From a virus, in IMG/VR virus record IMGVR_UViG_3300044712_000320, positions 1 through 27,010 of that record: a stretch of DNA of 27,010 bases. One strand, given 5' to 3'. Below the pieces are notes generated by a model. The model did not search any database. It was not told the origin of the DNA and was given only the letters and a program-made list of their open reading frames with translations. This document shows, piece by piece, positions 20,300 to 26,003 of the stretch (the stretch's first letter is position 1; every line of letters starts with the position of its first letter). The position numbers were made by a program, and so were the translations under genes.

Positions 20300-20731
20300 A
20301 TGAAAGAACTTCGATTCATGGTGGCTGGCTCACCTACGCCTCAAGGGTCTAAATCGGCCCGAGTTTACAATGGGCGAGCCATCATGTTCGAGGCCAATAA
20401 AAAACTCCCAGCATGGCGCACAGCGGTTTCTGAGGCTGCACGGTTGGCTATGGTAGATGAACTGCAATGGGTTGAGCCTTTTGATAAGCCTGTCAAGATT
20501 GTTTTGACCTTTTTTATGCCTAGACCTGCCAAGCCTAAGCACCAGCAGTATCCAGGCTCTAAGCCCGATTTGGATAAGTTGGTGCGATCAGTCTTTGATG
20601 CTTTGACTGCTGGCAAAGTATGGCTTGATGATTCTTTAGCGGTTGAGATTCACGCCCAGAAGCTTTGGTGCGGAACTGACACAAATACCTACCCGAATCC
20701 TGGCTGTTCCGTCTATATTTGCGAAAAATAA
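20300..20731 (+). CDS. rusA: RusA-like Holliday junction resolvase
   Basis: This 143-residue protein resolves four-way DNA junctions produced by recombination or replication. The opening RFMVAGSPTPQGSKSARVYN is the typical first strand and loop of the family (P-x-P-K/Q-x-x-x-R/K). The metal-binding acidic residues are seen in SKPDLDKLVRSVFDAL and KVWLDDSLAVEIHAQK, which match the D-x-D-K-x-x-K/R ... D-x-L ... D-D-x-x-V signature of RusA. The start ATG 20300 lies two bases after the SSB stop; in-frame alternatives at 20279 (TTG) and 20285 (ATG) would overlap SSB. It is probably coupled to SSB translation. Confidence 0.85.
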   Translation: MKELRFMVAGSPTPQGSKSARVYNGRAIMFEANKKLPAWRTAVSEAARLAMVDELQWVEPFDKPVKIVLTFFMPRPAKPKHQQYPGSKPDLDKLVRSVFDALTAGKVWLDDSLAVEIHAQKLWCGTDTNTYPNPGCSVYICEK

Positions 20732-20842
20732 CAGTTTCATAACATCGGCGAGTCTTTTGCTAAATTGCTACATTTACCCCTAGAAAAGTGCTACATTTGT
20801 CTTACAGCCAAAAAGGCCTGAAAGATAAGAAGGGGAAACAAA
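20732..20842 (+). promoter_or_regulatory. Tandem extended -10 promoters with 5' stem-loop for the small-gene operon
   Basis: This 111-nt gap holds three TGC-TAnnnT boxes: TAAATT (20761-20766), TACATT (20769-20774) and TACATT (20792-20797). From the last, +1 is predicted at A20804 and the transcript begins with CAGCC (20805-20809), AAAAA, GGC-C-TG, a small stem with one bulge. A ribosome site AAGAAGGGG precedes ATG 20843. The direct repeat TGCTACATTT (20766-20775 and 20789-20798) is best explained as two copies of the promoter. Confidence 0.5.
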
Positions 20843-21070
20843 ATGACTAAGGAACTAGCAAAACTACTAAAGGCTTCACTAAAGGTTCAGTTCCCATACT
20901 GCACATTCAAGGTGACCACTCAGCGCGGAATTATGCTTGACCAGATCACCGTAAACTTTGATGGCGAAGTTGATGTTCAAGAGCTACGCTCAATCTGCCG
21001 CTCATGGACTACCGACAACCTAAGCGTTATCGCCCAGGGCAAGGCTTACACCTTGATGCAGGTGGCATAA
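20843..21070 (+). CDS. First gene of the small-protein operon, unknown function
   Basis: This 75-residue protein (MTKELAKLLKASLKVQFPYC, then TFKVTTQRGIMLDQITVNFD) mixes helix and strands, ending with VIAQGKAYTLMQVA. It could be a small alpha-beta DNA-mimic or inhibitor type protein, but there is no recognised motif. A good ribosome site and the upstream tandem promoters suggest strong early expression. Its TAA overlaps the next ATG. Confidence 0.65.
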   Translation: MTKELAKLLKASLKVQFPYCTFKVTTQRGIMLDQITVNFDGEVDVQELRSICRSWTTDNLSVIAQGKAYTLMQVA

Positions 21071-21243
21071 TGCGAGGCCTAACAGACTTCCTAGTAATCC
21101 TTGCCGGATTCTTAGTCCTATCCGCCGTCATTGCTTTTGGTGAATGGCTCGGATCACAACCACTATTTGGCTGGTTGGCTTTTGGCGGTATCACCGCACT
21201 ATCTATTTGGGGAACAATCACACTTTGGAAGGCAACTCGCTAA
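21070..21243 (+). CDS. Small two-TM protein
   Basis: This 57-residue protein has two hydrophobic segments: LVILAGFLVLSAVIAFGEWL (residues 8-27) and FGWLAFGGITALSIWGTITL (33-52). It is likely to sit in the host membrane. It starts in the previous stop codon (TAATG) and ends in the same way. Function is unknown; early phage membrane proteins sometimes exclude other phages. Confidence 0.6.
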   Translation: MRGLTDFLVILAGFLVLSAVIAFGEWLGSQPLFGWLAFGGITALSIWGTITLWKATR

Positions 21244-21452
21244 TGGACATTTTTGAGGAAATCAAAGAAGCAGTAATGCAAGCAACACCTGGTGAAAGCA
21301 CTCGCAACTATTATCGCAATCAAGGCATAGAAGCCGAGCGAACCAGAATTATTATTCGACTTGACCTGTTCCATGAGGAAAATCATGAGAACTGGGAAGA
21401 AGGAACTTGTGATTGCAATGAACTTATCCAGTTAGTAGGAAATAATGCTTGA
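21243..21452 (+). CDS. Small ER-x-RI family protein
   Basis: This 69-residue protein (MDIFEEIKEAVMQATPGEST) has NYYRNQGIEAERTRIIIRLD, then HEENWEEGTCDCNELIQLV-like sequence. The G-I-E-A-E-R-x-R-I-I-I-R-L core matches the family seen at 15536, 21445, 21798, 23104 and 23994, and the late C-x-C plus E-L-I resembles the GCEII and ELIKG ends of the others. The ATG at 21243 is chosen because it shares a base with the previous stop; an ATG at 21144 would read through the preceding gene in another frame. Confidence 0.6.
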   Translation: MDIFEEIKEAVMQATPGESTRNYYRNQGIEAERTRIIIRLDLFHEENHENWEEGTCDCNELIQLVGNNA

Positions 21453-21621
21453 ACTATCTAAAGATGCTTTTGCAGCAGCACTCAAAGACACATTAGAGGC
21501 TGGTAAAGAACTAGAACGCCAAAGAATCATTGACTCACTCAATGCCGATGCAGTCTTACAGATGAATCTTTCAGCTCAATGGTTGGGATACATAGTTGGG
21601 ATGATTGAAGATGTGCAGTAA
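21445..21621 (+). CDS. Small ER-x-RI family protein (58 aa)
   Basis: Positions 21445-21621 encode 58 residues: MLELSKDAFAAALKDTLEAG, then KELERQRIIDSLNADAVLQM and a hydrophobic end AQWLGYIVGMIEDVQ. The motif E-R-Q-R-I-I places it in the small-protein family. GTAGGA lies upstream of the ATG, and it overlaps both neighbours by 8-11 nt, as is usual in this operon. Confidence 0.55.
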   Translation: MLELSKDAFAAALKDTLEAGKELERQRIIDSLNADAVLQMNLSAQWLGYIVGMIEDVQ

Positions 21622-21805
21622 GCCAGGTTGCGAAAAGCCAGTAAGGGCTAGAGGTTTCTGCATCAATCACTATTCACACGCCACTATGGAACTAAGAAAA
21701 GCCAACGGTTATGTGCCACCGCTTGATATGCGGAGAGTAAGTTTCACCGCTGAGGAAATGGAAGATTACTGGCAATGGGTAAAAAAGGAGTTGAACCTTG
21801 TTTAA
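21611..21805 (+). CDS. Small zinc-knuckle protein
   Basis: This 64-residue protein starts at ATG 21611, MCSKPGCEKPVRARGFCINH, followed by Y. The knuckle C-x4-C-x7-G-F-C-x2-H-Y is the same module that is repeated three times in the HNH endonuclease at 11377 and twice in the protein at 25770. The remainder, RRVSFTAEEMEDYWQWVKKE, is helical. A single knuckle without a nuclease suggests a DNA-binding or adapter role; no function is known. Confidence 0.6.
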   Translation: MCSKPGCEKPVRARGFCINHYSHATMELRKANGYVPPLDMRRVSFTAEEMEDYWQWVKKELNLV

Positions 21806-22028
21806 CACAAAACGCCGCCTAGCCTCGGCTTGGGCTAAAGGCCTAATGCTTGGTAAGGCTGTTGGTGCAAGAGATGAGCGTGATCGCATTGTTATCTTGC
21901 TAGAAAATGATTTTTGGCATGACATTTATTTTGCCCCATCTGTCTTTCCAGAATTGCCTACAAAAACACACAAACCAGATTGCCCTGGCTGTGAAATTAT
22001 TGCTGAAATAATTGGAAAGAACAAATGA
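21798..22028 (+). CDS. Small ER-x-RI family protein with a TTG start
   Basis: This 76-residue protein begins with TTG at 21798, supported by AAGGAG 7 nt upstream (21785-21790). The next in-frame ATG at 21847 lacks such a site. The sequence has GLMLGKAVGARDERDRIVIL, then LENDFWHDIYFAPS, and ends KPDCPGCEIIAEIIGKNK. The D-E-R-D-R-I-V-I-L-L-E core belongs to the small-protein family, and the end P-x-C-x-x-C-x-I-I matches the C-x-C ... ELI ends of relatives. The overlap with the next gene is ATGA. Confidence 0.6.
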   Translation: MFNTKRRLASAWAKGLMLGKAVGARDERDRIVILLENDFWHDIYFAPSVFPELPTKTHKPDCPGCEIIAEIIGKNK

Positions 22029-22159
22029 CTGAGATAGACCTAGAAACTCGCATAGAGCTACTACTGGCTAACTATGCCGGAATGATTCAGCACCTTGCAG
22101 AACTAGAACGCAAAATGAACAACTTTGAAGATTGGATGAAACAATGGCGGAACTCGTAG
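22025..22159 (+). CDS. Tiny helical protein (44 aa)
   Basis: The 44 residues starting MTEIDLETRIELLLANYAGM are predicted to be all helix and probably a short coiled coil (QHLAELERKMNNFEDWMKQW). It starts by ATGA overlap and overlaps the next gene by 16 nt. Unknown function. Confidence 0.5.
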   Translation: MTEIDLETRIELLLANYAGMIQHLAELERKMNNFEDWMKQWRNS

Positions 22160-22242
22160 AACTTATTGCTTGGTTCATGATTATCACCAGTATTGGTATG
22201 GGTGTGCTGTTCTTTATTGTCGCGAATGGCGAAGATGAGTAA
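22144..22242 (+). CDS. Tiny membrane protein (32 aa)
   Basis: The 32 residues MAELVELIAWFMIITSIGMG plus VLFFIVANGEDE are one membrane segment with an acidic tail. The ORF overlaps both neighbours, which supports it but does not prove it. Unknown function. Confidence 0.45.
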   Translation: MAELVELIAWFMIITSIGMGVLFFIVANGEDE

Positions 22243-22342
22243 GCACAGGGCAGAACGGCCTTATCCGCTTATGTGGGAACTTACTTATCTGAAGCGTATG
22301 TGGCATGGCAAATGGAAATACAAACTAAGGGGCAAGAAGTGA
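22235..22342 (+). CDS. Tiny basic Trp-rich protein (35 aa)
   Basis: The 35 residues are very basic and carry three Trp (PYPLMWELTYLKRMWHGKWK). It starts 8 nt before the previous stop and ends by sharing GTGA with the next gene. It may be a small nucleic-acid-binding or membrane-active peptide; that is speculative. Confidence 0.45.
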   Translation: MSKHRAERPYPLMWELTYLKRMWHGKWKYKLRGKK

Positions 22343-22593
22343 AGAAAGCAAACAAGGACTGGATTCTTGAACTTGAGCGTGAACGCTTTGACCAGTCTTG
22401 GAAGAACCCACCAAAAGAGGTAGGCCTAACCCAGTTCACCAAAATTGTTTACCGCGACAAGGTTGTAGATCACCGATTTCGCGACAACATAATGTTCCAG
22501 GCAGGGCGCTACTCAATGGGCGCAAGAGATTCTGAGGCTATGAACGGCCACCGAGTTGCTGCCAACCTAATTAGCAAGAAAGGCAAAAAGTGA
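22339..22593 (+). CDS. Small charged protein, unknown function
   Basis: This 84-residue protein starts with GTG at 22339, overlapping the previous TGA, with AAGGGG a few bases upstream. An upstream in-frame ATG at 22273 would overlap the previous gene by 70 nt. The sequence (ANKDWILELERERFDQSWKN, KIVYRDKVVDHRFRDNIMFQ, AGRYSMGARDSEAMNGHRVA) is charged and largely helical. No recognised family. It is coupled by GTGA to the NrdH-like redoxin gene. Confidence 0.6.
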   Translation: MKKANKDWILELERERFDQSWKNPPKEVGLTQFTKIVYRDKVVDHRFRDNIMFQAGRYSMGARDSEAMNGHRVAANLISKKGKK

Positions 22594-22838
22594 AAGTTAC
22601 AGTTTGGACTAAAAGTTACTGTGTGCAATGCGACATGACTAAGAAGCAGTTTGACAAACTTGGTATCGAGTATGAGGAACAGAGCCTTGAGGATAATCCT
22701 TTGGTGCTTGAGGGTTTCAAAGCTCAGGGTTTACTGGCAGCACCAATTGTTACAACCGATTCTAAGTCTTGGTCTGGTTTCCGGTTAGACAAGATTCAGT
22801 CACTTGCTCGCCATCTAAAAAGCACTGAGGGCAACTAA
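22590..22838 (+). CDS. nrdH: NrdH-like glutaredoxin
   Basis: This 82-residue protein is a thioredoxin-fold redox protein. The active-site CVQC (C11-C14) in the first helix turn is the form used by NrdH, which supplies electrons to ribonucleotide reductase. APIVTTDSKSWSGFRLDKIQ has the cis-Pro and the S-G-F-R-x-D-K-I signature of NrdH rather than glutaredoxin. Its length is normal. The GTG start overlaps the previous stop as GTGA. No ribonucleotide reductase is visible in the window, so it probably serves the host enzyme or one encoded elsewhere in the phage. Confidence 0.85.
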   Translation: MKVTVWTKSYCVQCDMTKKQFDKLGIEYEEQSLEDNPLVLEGFKAQGLLAAPIVTTDSKSWSGFRLDKIQSLARHLKSTEGN

Positions 22839-23104
22839 TGAGTAATCAAGAACGCAACAAAGACGCACTAATTGCTCACATACACGCACAAGACACAATC
22901 ATTCGTAATCGCAATAACCGCATTACAGAATTAGAGGCTTTGCTAAGAGGCGAAGAAGTGAAACCGTTATCGGAACAAATCCAAAAGAAAATAGATAAGG
23001 CTTACAAGTCTGGTTGGAAAGACGCTTACAGGGCTATGTCTACACGCATAAACAAGGCTTTTACTATTTACGACCTTTCTGTGCCACCAGAAAATGATAA
23101 CTAA
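22838..23104 (+). CDS. Small helical protein, unknown function
   Basis: This 88-residue protein is mostly helix with a charged coiled-coil start (DALIAHIHAQDTIIRNRNNR and ITELEALLRGEE), then KAYKSGWKDAYRAMSTRINK. ATG shares a base with the redoxin stop, and the end (TAATGG) overlaps the next start. No recognised domain. Confidence 0.6.
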   Translation: MSNQERNKDALIAHIHAQDTIIRNRNNRITELEALLRGEEVKPLSEQIQKKIDKAYKSGWKDAYRAMSTRINKAFTIYDLSVPPENDN

Positions 23105-23295
23105 TGGATACCGAATACACTAAAGGCTTTAAGGCTGGGCTTGCGTGGGAGCAGGAACGCATTATCAAGTTGCTAGAGCCACACCGAATTACAGGTAAAT
23201 CAGTTGGCGGATTTCTAGGCGTGTGTTGTTGCGGCGAGTCTATTGACGATTATCAACTGCACCTAATCGAACTTATCAAGGGAGAAACAAAATGA
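23104..23295 (+). CDS. Small ER-x-RI family protein with ELIKGETK end
   Basis: This 63-residue protein, MDTEYTKGFKAGLAWEQERI plus IKLLEPHRITGK, carries the family helix, then a Cys-rich turn (GVCCCGES) and the end LIELIKGETK. The DNA for the last residues (23263-23295) is repeated exactly at 23965-23997 and supplies the AAGGGAG ribosome site of the next gene. A 20-bp piece of the helix (23158-23177) is repeated at 24075-24094. These repeats point to recent shuffling or duplication among the small genes. Confidence 0.6.
   Translation: MDTEYTKGFKAGLAWEQERIIKLLEPHRITGKSVGGFLGVCCCGESIDDYQLHLIELIKGETK
23158..23177 (+). repeat. Direct repeat copy 1, ER-x-RI helix
   Basis: CGCATTATCAAGTTGCTAGA is identical to 24075-24094. 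It encodes R-I-I-K-L-L-E in both places. Confidence 0.8.
23263..23295 (+). repeat. 33-bp direct repeat copy 1 (ELIKGETK plus ribosome site)
   Basis: Begins CTAATCGAACTTATC and ends AAAATGA; identical to 23965-23997. It contains the end of one gene, the Shine-Dalgarno site AAGGGAG and the start codon of the next. Confidence 0.85.
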
Positions 23296-23534
23296 TTACA
23301 AGAAAAGAATACAAAGAGCTAAGCAAGGCACTTGATGATGAACGCAAGTTGGGTTATCTTGATGGTCTTGAGTCAGCAAAGGAACTCATTATCAATGCAC
23401 TGCTAGAGGAATACGGGGAACGCTTATCAGATGGTAGGCGTGTGCCAAGTATTCAGAATGAAGCACTTGATGAAGCAATCGCATTTATTGAAGAAACATT
23501 AGAAAAAGAAATCCTAGAAGGAGAAAACAAATGA
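23292..23534 (+). CDS. Small acidic helical protein
   Basis: This 80-residue protein is helical and charged (RKEYKELSKALDDERKLGYL, GLESAKELIINALLEEYGER, EALDEAIAFIEETLEKEILE). The middle LDGLESAKELIINALLEE is a loose match to the ER-x-RI helix. The ATG is served by the ribosome site inside the 33-bp repeat. Function unknown. Confidence 0.55.
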   Translation: MITRKEYKELSKALDDERKLGYLDGLESAKELIINALLEEYGERLSDGRRVPSIQNEALDEAIAFIEETLEKEILEGENK

Positions 23535-23650
23535 ACTATGAACTACTAAACCTACTTTTTGACGCATTTATCTGGATACCTATTGGCATTATGGCGATTG
23601 CATACCTTTTTGCTATTGGTATCCGTATCAAGCAAGGTAGAAATAAGTGA
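23531..23650 (+). CDS. Tiny single-TM protein (39 aa)
   Basis: The 39 residues include WIPIGIMAIAYLFAIGIRIK, a membrane segment with a basic end (QGRNK). Starts by ATGA overlap and ends by GTGA overlap, as usual in this operon. Unknown function. Confidence 0.5.
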   Translation: MNYELLNLLFDAFIWIPIGIMAIAYLFAIGIRIKQGRNK

Positions 23651-23775
23651 TTTTACTAATAATAGTTGGGGTGATTATTGTGCTGGTTTTAGTGGTTGAA
23701 GACACTTACTCTCAGCCACCAGTAAGAAAACAACGCCCACGCCCAGGAAAAGCTAAAGGTAGAAAAAGATTTTAA
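23647..23775 (+). CDS. Tiny TM protein with basic tail (42 aa)
   Basis: The 42 residues start at GTG: MILLIIVGVIIVLVLVVEDT forms a membrane segment, followed by a basic, Pro-rich tail (PPVRKQRPRPGKAKGRKRF). The tail would face the cytoplasm or bind nucleic acid. Unknown function. Confidence 0.5.
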   Translation: MILLIIVGVIIVLVLVVEDTYSQPPVRKQRPRPGKAKGRKRF

Positions 23776-23796
23776 ATCATAGAAAGAGGATAACTA

Positions 23797-23997
23797 ATGG
23801 TACTGAAGCGGTATACGCAAGAGGGTGACATGGGCGTTCCATACATGGATGAGTGCGAAGATGGCGAGTGGGTGCTTCTTGACGATGTAATCAAGTTGCT
23901 AAACACATTGGAAGGACACGATGCAATGTATAACGCTGTTGAAGGTGAGCCTGAAATGAAAACACTAATCGAACTTATCAAGGGAGAAACAAAATGA
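23797..23997 (+). CDS. Small acidic protein with ELIKGETK end
   Basis: This 66-residue protein (MVLKRYTQEGDMGVPYMDEC, WVLLDDVIKLLNTLEGHDAM) ends LIELIKGETK with the same 33 bp as the gene at 23104. DDVIKLLN is a degenerate form of the family helix. An AGAGGATAACTA ribosome site lies upstream. Confidence 0.6.
   Translation: MVLKRYTQEGDMGVPYMDECEDGEWVLLDDVIKLLNTLEGHDAMYNAVEGEPEMKTLIELIKGETK
23965..23997 (+). repeat. 33-bp direct repeat copy 2
   Basis: Identical to 23263-23295. A third, diverged copy begins at 24173 (AATCGAACTTATTAAGGGAG and so on to 24202). Confidence 0.85.
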
Positions 23998-24206
23998 CCA
24001 TTCATGAACGCATGGTTCCTAGAAGTGAGCGTGAAAAAGACTTGTTGAAGTATGGGCGTAGTCAGGAAAGGCAACGCATTATCAAGTTGCTAGAAACTGA
24101 GTTTTGTGAGCCAGAGTTTAAGGGTGATAGTTTTACGCCAGCGGATAATCTGTTGGTAAATCTAGGATTAGCAATCGAACTTATTAAGGGAGAAACAAAT
24201 GAATGA
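23994..24206 (+). CDS. Small ER-x-RI family protein with ELIKGETNE end
   Basis: This 70-residue protein has MTIHERMVPRSEREKDLLKY, then GRSQERQRIIKLLETEFCEP and the end AIELIKGETNE. It has the family helix intact and a third copy of the ELIKGET end (24173-24202), with one base changed and one A lost. It overlaps the previous gene by ATGA and the next by 8 nt. Confidence 0.6.
   Translation: MTIHERMVPRSEREKDLLKYGRSQERQRIIKLLETEFCEPEFKGDSFTPADNLLVNLGLAIELIKGETNE
24075..24094 (+). repeat. Direct repeat copy 2, ER-x-RI helix
   Basis: Identical to 23158-23177. Confidence 0.8.
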
Positions 24207-24402
24207 CTATGAAGTGCTTGATGAAGCCATTGTGCTACTAGAAACACCACACCTTGTCTGGTCTAACGACTTCGAGGCTATTCGTGACCACCTTTATTCC
24301 TTGCTAGTTAGTGAAAGAAAATCACTAGCACCACACGAAGCAACATTCGACCTAGCCAAAGAGCTACTTGACGGCTATCACAATGACTTCACGATAGGCT
24401 AA
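24199..24402 (+). CDS. Small acidic protein, unknown function
   Basis: This 67-residue protein (MNDYEVLDEAIVLLETPHLV, FEAIRDHLYSLLVSERKSLA, FDLAKELLDGYHNDFTIG) is all helix. Its ATG follows the AAGGGAG site in the third ELIKGET copy. No recognised family. Confidence 0.55.
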   Translation: MNDYEVLDEAIVLLETPHLVWSNDFEAIRDHLYSLLVSERKSLAPHEATFDLAKELLDGYHNDFTIG

Positions 24403-24406
24403 CAAA

Positions 24407-24631
24407 ATGGGTTTATTAGATGATTTGAATGTTCCACCAGCAAAGGTTTGGACTTGCAGAGTTCGGACCCTTGCCAGCGAGTTAGAAAAAAAAGATCAGG
24501 ACATTTTTTGGGAAGCAATCGCTAACCCACAATGGAAGGCTGAAACACTTTCTAAGGCTCTTTCTCAAAAGGGTCTAAGCATTGCTGGCTCAGGTATTAC
24601 ACGACACCGTAAAGGACAATGCTCTTGCTAG
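24407..24631 (+). CDS. Helix-turn-helix DNA-binding protein
   Basis: This 74-residue protein (MGLLDDLNVPPAKVWTCRVR, TLASELEKKDQDIFWEAIAN, AETLSKALSQKGLSIAGSGI, TRHRKGQC) ends with a helix-turn-helix: E-T-L-S-K-A-L-S-x-x-G-L-S-I-A-x-S-x-I-T-R-H-R is the recognition pattern. I recognise the pairing of such a protein with a following phosphoesterase from other actinophages. It overlaps the phosphoesterase gene by 13 nt. Confidence 0.65.
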   Translation: MGLLDDLNVPPAKVWTCRVRTLASELEKKDQDIFWEAIANPQWKAETLSKALSQKGLSIAGSGITRHRKGQCSC

Positions 24632-25770
24632 AAAATCTTGGCCCAGCACCAAAGGTCGAAACACCGATTGGTTGGAAACCAGCAGTCGAGTTTGACGGCT
24701 TTGAAGGCACAGCAACAACACCTGGACTTGCTGATGGTGCAGACTTTACTGAGTTTCTTGTAGAGGCTGGCTATTCGCCGGACAAGTATGAGGTTGTTGG
24801 CACACCGCGCACATCTCGCTGGCAGGTTTATGATGAGTCTTGGCGCACCTCTTACCGTTTCCAGTTTCGCCTAAAGCCAGACAACGCCACACCTTTGCCT
24901 TTGCTTTACTCACAGGCCAAGCGAACCAAAGCTAAAGAACTGAAGCCAGTAGACAATGGCAAAGTGCTAGTGATAGCAACCGCTGACTATCAGGTGGGCA
25001 AAGTAGCTTCTAGGGGTAATACGGCTGACCTCGTGAGCAGATTGATGACCTCATACGCCAAGATTGAAAAGCACCTGAAGAAAAACAAGTATGAACAGAT
25101 AATCATCCTTGATGCTGGTGACATTATCGAAAACTTTGGCAACGCCGCTGACATGGCACAACTTCAGTCAAATGACCTCAGCCTCATGGATCAAGTAGAC
25201 CTTGCAGCAACCTTGCAATGGGATTTGCTAAAGCTTGCCAGCAAGTTCGCAAAAACAACCTACGCATCTGTCGGTTCTAACCATTGCCAATGGCGTGTAA
25301 ACAAACAAACAGTAGGCAAGCCAGTAGATGACTGGGGAATCTTTATTGTCAAGCAACTACGCAAACTAGCAACCGAGGTTGGTCTTGATGTCAAGTTCCT
25401 AATCCCAGATGACTATGATGAATCACTAGCCTTTGACCCTTTCAATGACCAATTCCATGTTGTTGGCCTCTTTCATGGCCACCAGGCAGGTAGACCAGAC
25501 TCAGTTCCTAACTGGCTAGACAAACAAGTAGCAGGACTACAACCACTTAAGAACTTCACTATTGCCGTATCAGGACACTTTCACCACACCAGAGTCCAGC
25601 AACTCGGTGCAGCACATAATGGCGGTTCTCGCTGGTGGGTAATGGCTAGCACAAGCGACAACGGCTCAGACTGGTATCGCCTAACATCAGGCCAAGACTC
25701 AACAACAGGCATCACAGCCTTTGAGCTAGAGCGTGGAGTGCTATTCAATGGGTCGGTGATTCGCTTTTGA
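24619..25770 (+). CDS. Calcineurin-type metallophosphoesterase
   Basis: This 383-residue protein has an N-terminal, mostly hydrophilic region of about 120 residues, then a metallophosphoesterase core: ATADYQVGK (about 120-128, the D-x-H/Q motif), DAGDIIENFG (about 165-174, G-D-x-x-E/D), GSNHCQW (about 219-225, the G-N-H-D/E variant), VGLFHGHQAG (about 281-290) and SGHFHHTRVQ (about 315-324, G-H-x-H). The changes at motifs I (Gln for His) and III (Cys for Asp/Glu) are unusual and could alter substrate choice. Related actinophage proteins are often called exonucleases or phosphodiesterases. AAAGGAC precedes the ATG; the TGA overlaps the next ATG (TGATG). Confidence 0.75.
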   Translation: MLLLENLGPAPKVETPIGWKPAVEFDGFEGTATTPGLADGADFTEFLVEAGYSPDKYEVVGTPRTSRWQVYDESWRTSYRFQFRLKPDNATPLPLLYSQAKRTKAKELKPVDNGKVLVIATADYQVGKVASRGNTADLVSRLMTSYAKIEKHLKKNKYEQIIILDAGDIIENFGNAADMAQLQSNDLSLMDQVDLAATLQWDLLKLASKFAKTTYASVGSNHCQWRVNKQTVGKPVDDWGIFIVKQLRKLATEVGLDVKFLIPDDYDESLAFDPFNDQFHVVGLFHGHQAGRPDSVPNWLDKQVAGLQPLKNFTIAVSGHFHHTRVQQLGAAHNGGSRWWVMASTSDNGSDWYRLTSGQDSTTGITAFELERGVLFNGSVIRF

Positions 25771-26003
25771 TGTGCCATTGTGGAGAACCAATCAAAGCCA
25801 AAAGCCTATGCTCCAAGCATTACCTAGCAGACTATCGCGAGCGTAAGTTGCAAGGCCTAATAAAAAAGACACCAATCATTGAACTTGTCGAGGCAACCTA
25901 TAAAGACACACCTAACTGTGGAGTCTGTGGAGAACCTAAGCGAGCTAAGAACCTATGCACTAAGCACTACTTTCAACTAAGGAGATCCGATGCCAGTCTA
26001 TGA
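25770..26003 (+). CDS. Double zinc-knuckle protein
   Basis: This 77-residue protein starts at ATG 25770 (a TTG at 25767 would also be in frame). It contains two knuckles, MCHCGEPIKAKSLCSKHYLA and NCGVCGEPKRAKNLCTKHYF, joined by a helical linker (RKLQGLIKKTPIIELVEATY). They match the C-x2/4-C ... K-x-L/Y-C-x2-H-Y unit of the HNH enzyme at 11377 and the single-knuckle protein at 21611. It probably binds zinc and nucleic acid. It overlaps the FmdB-like gene by 14 nt. Confidence 0.65.
   Translation: MCHCGEPIKAKSLCSKHYLADYRERKLQGLIKKTPIIELVEATYKDTPNCGVCGEPKRAKNLCTKHYFQLRRSDASL

Noticed and set aside
20047-20616. Minus-strand ORFs over SSB and RusA
   Set aside because: Both plus-strand genes have intact family motifs and coupled starts; the antisense ORFs have no ribosome sites.
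20766-20798. Direct repeat TGCTACATTT as replication iterons or operators
   Set aside because: Each copy equals a TGC-TAnnnT promoter box, which explains the repeat without an origin; no further copies were seen.
23158-24202. CRISPR-like repeats
   Set aside because: The repeats lie in coding frame at irregular, large distances, and one includes a start codon and ribosome site; they are gene duplications.
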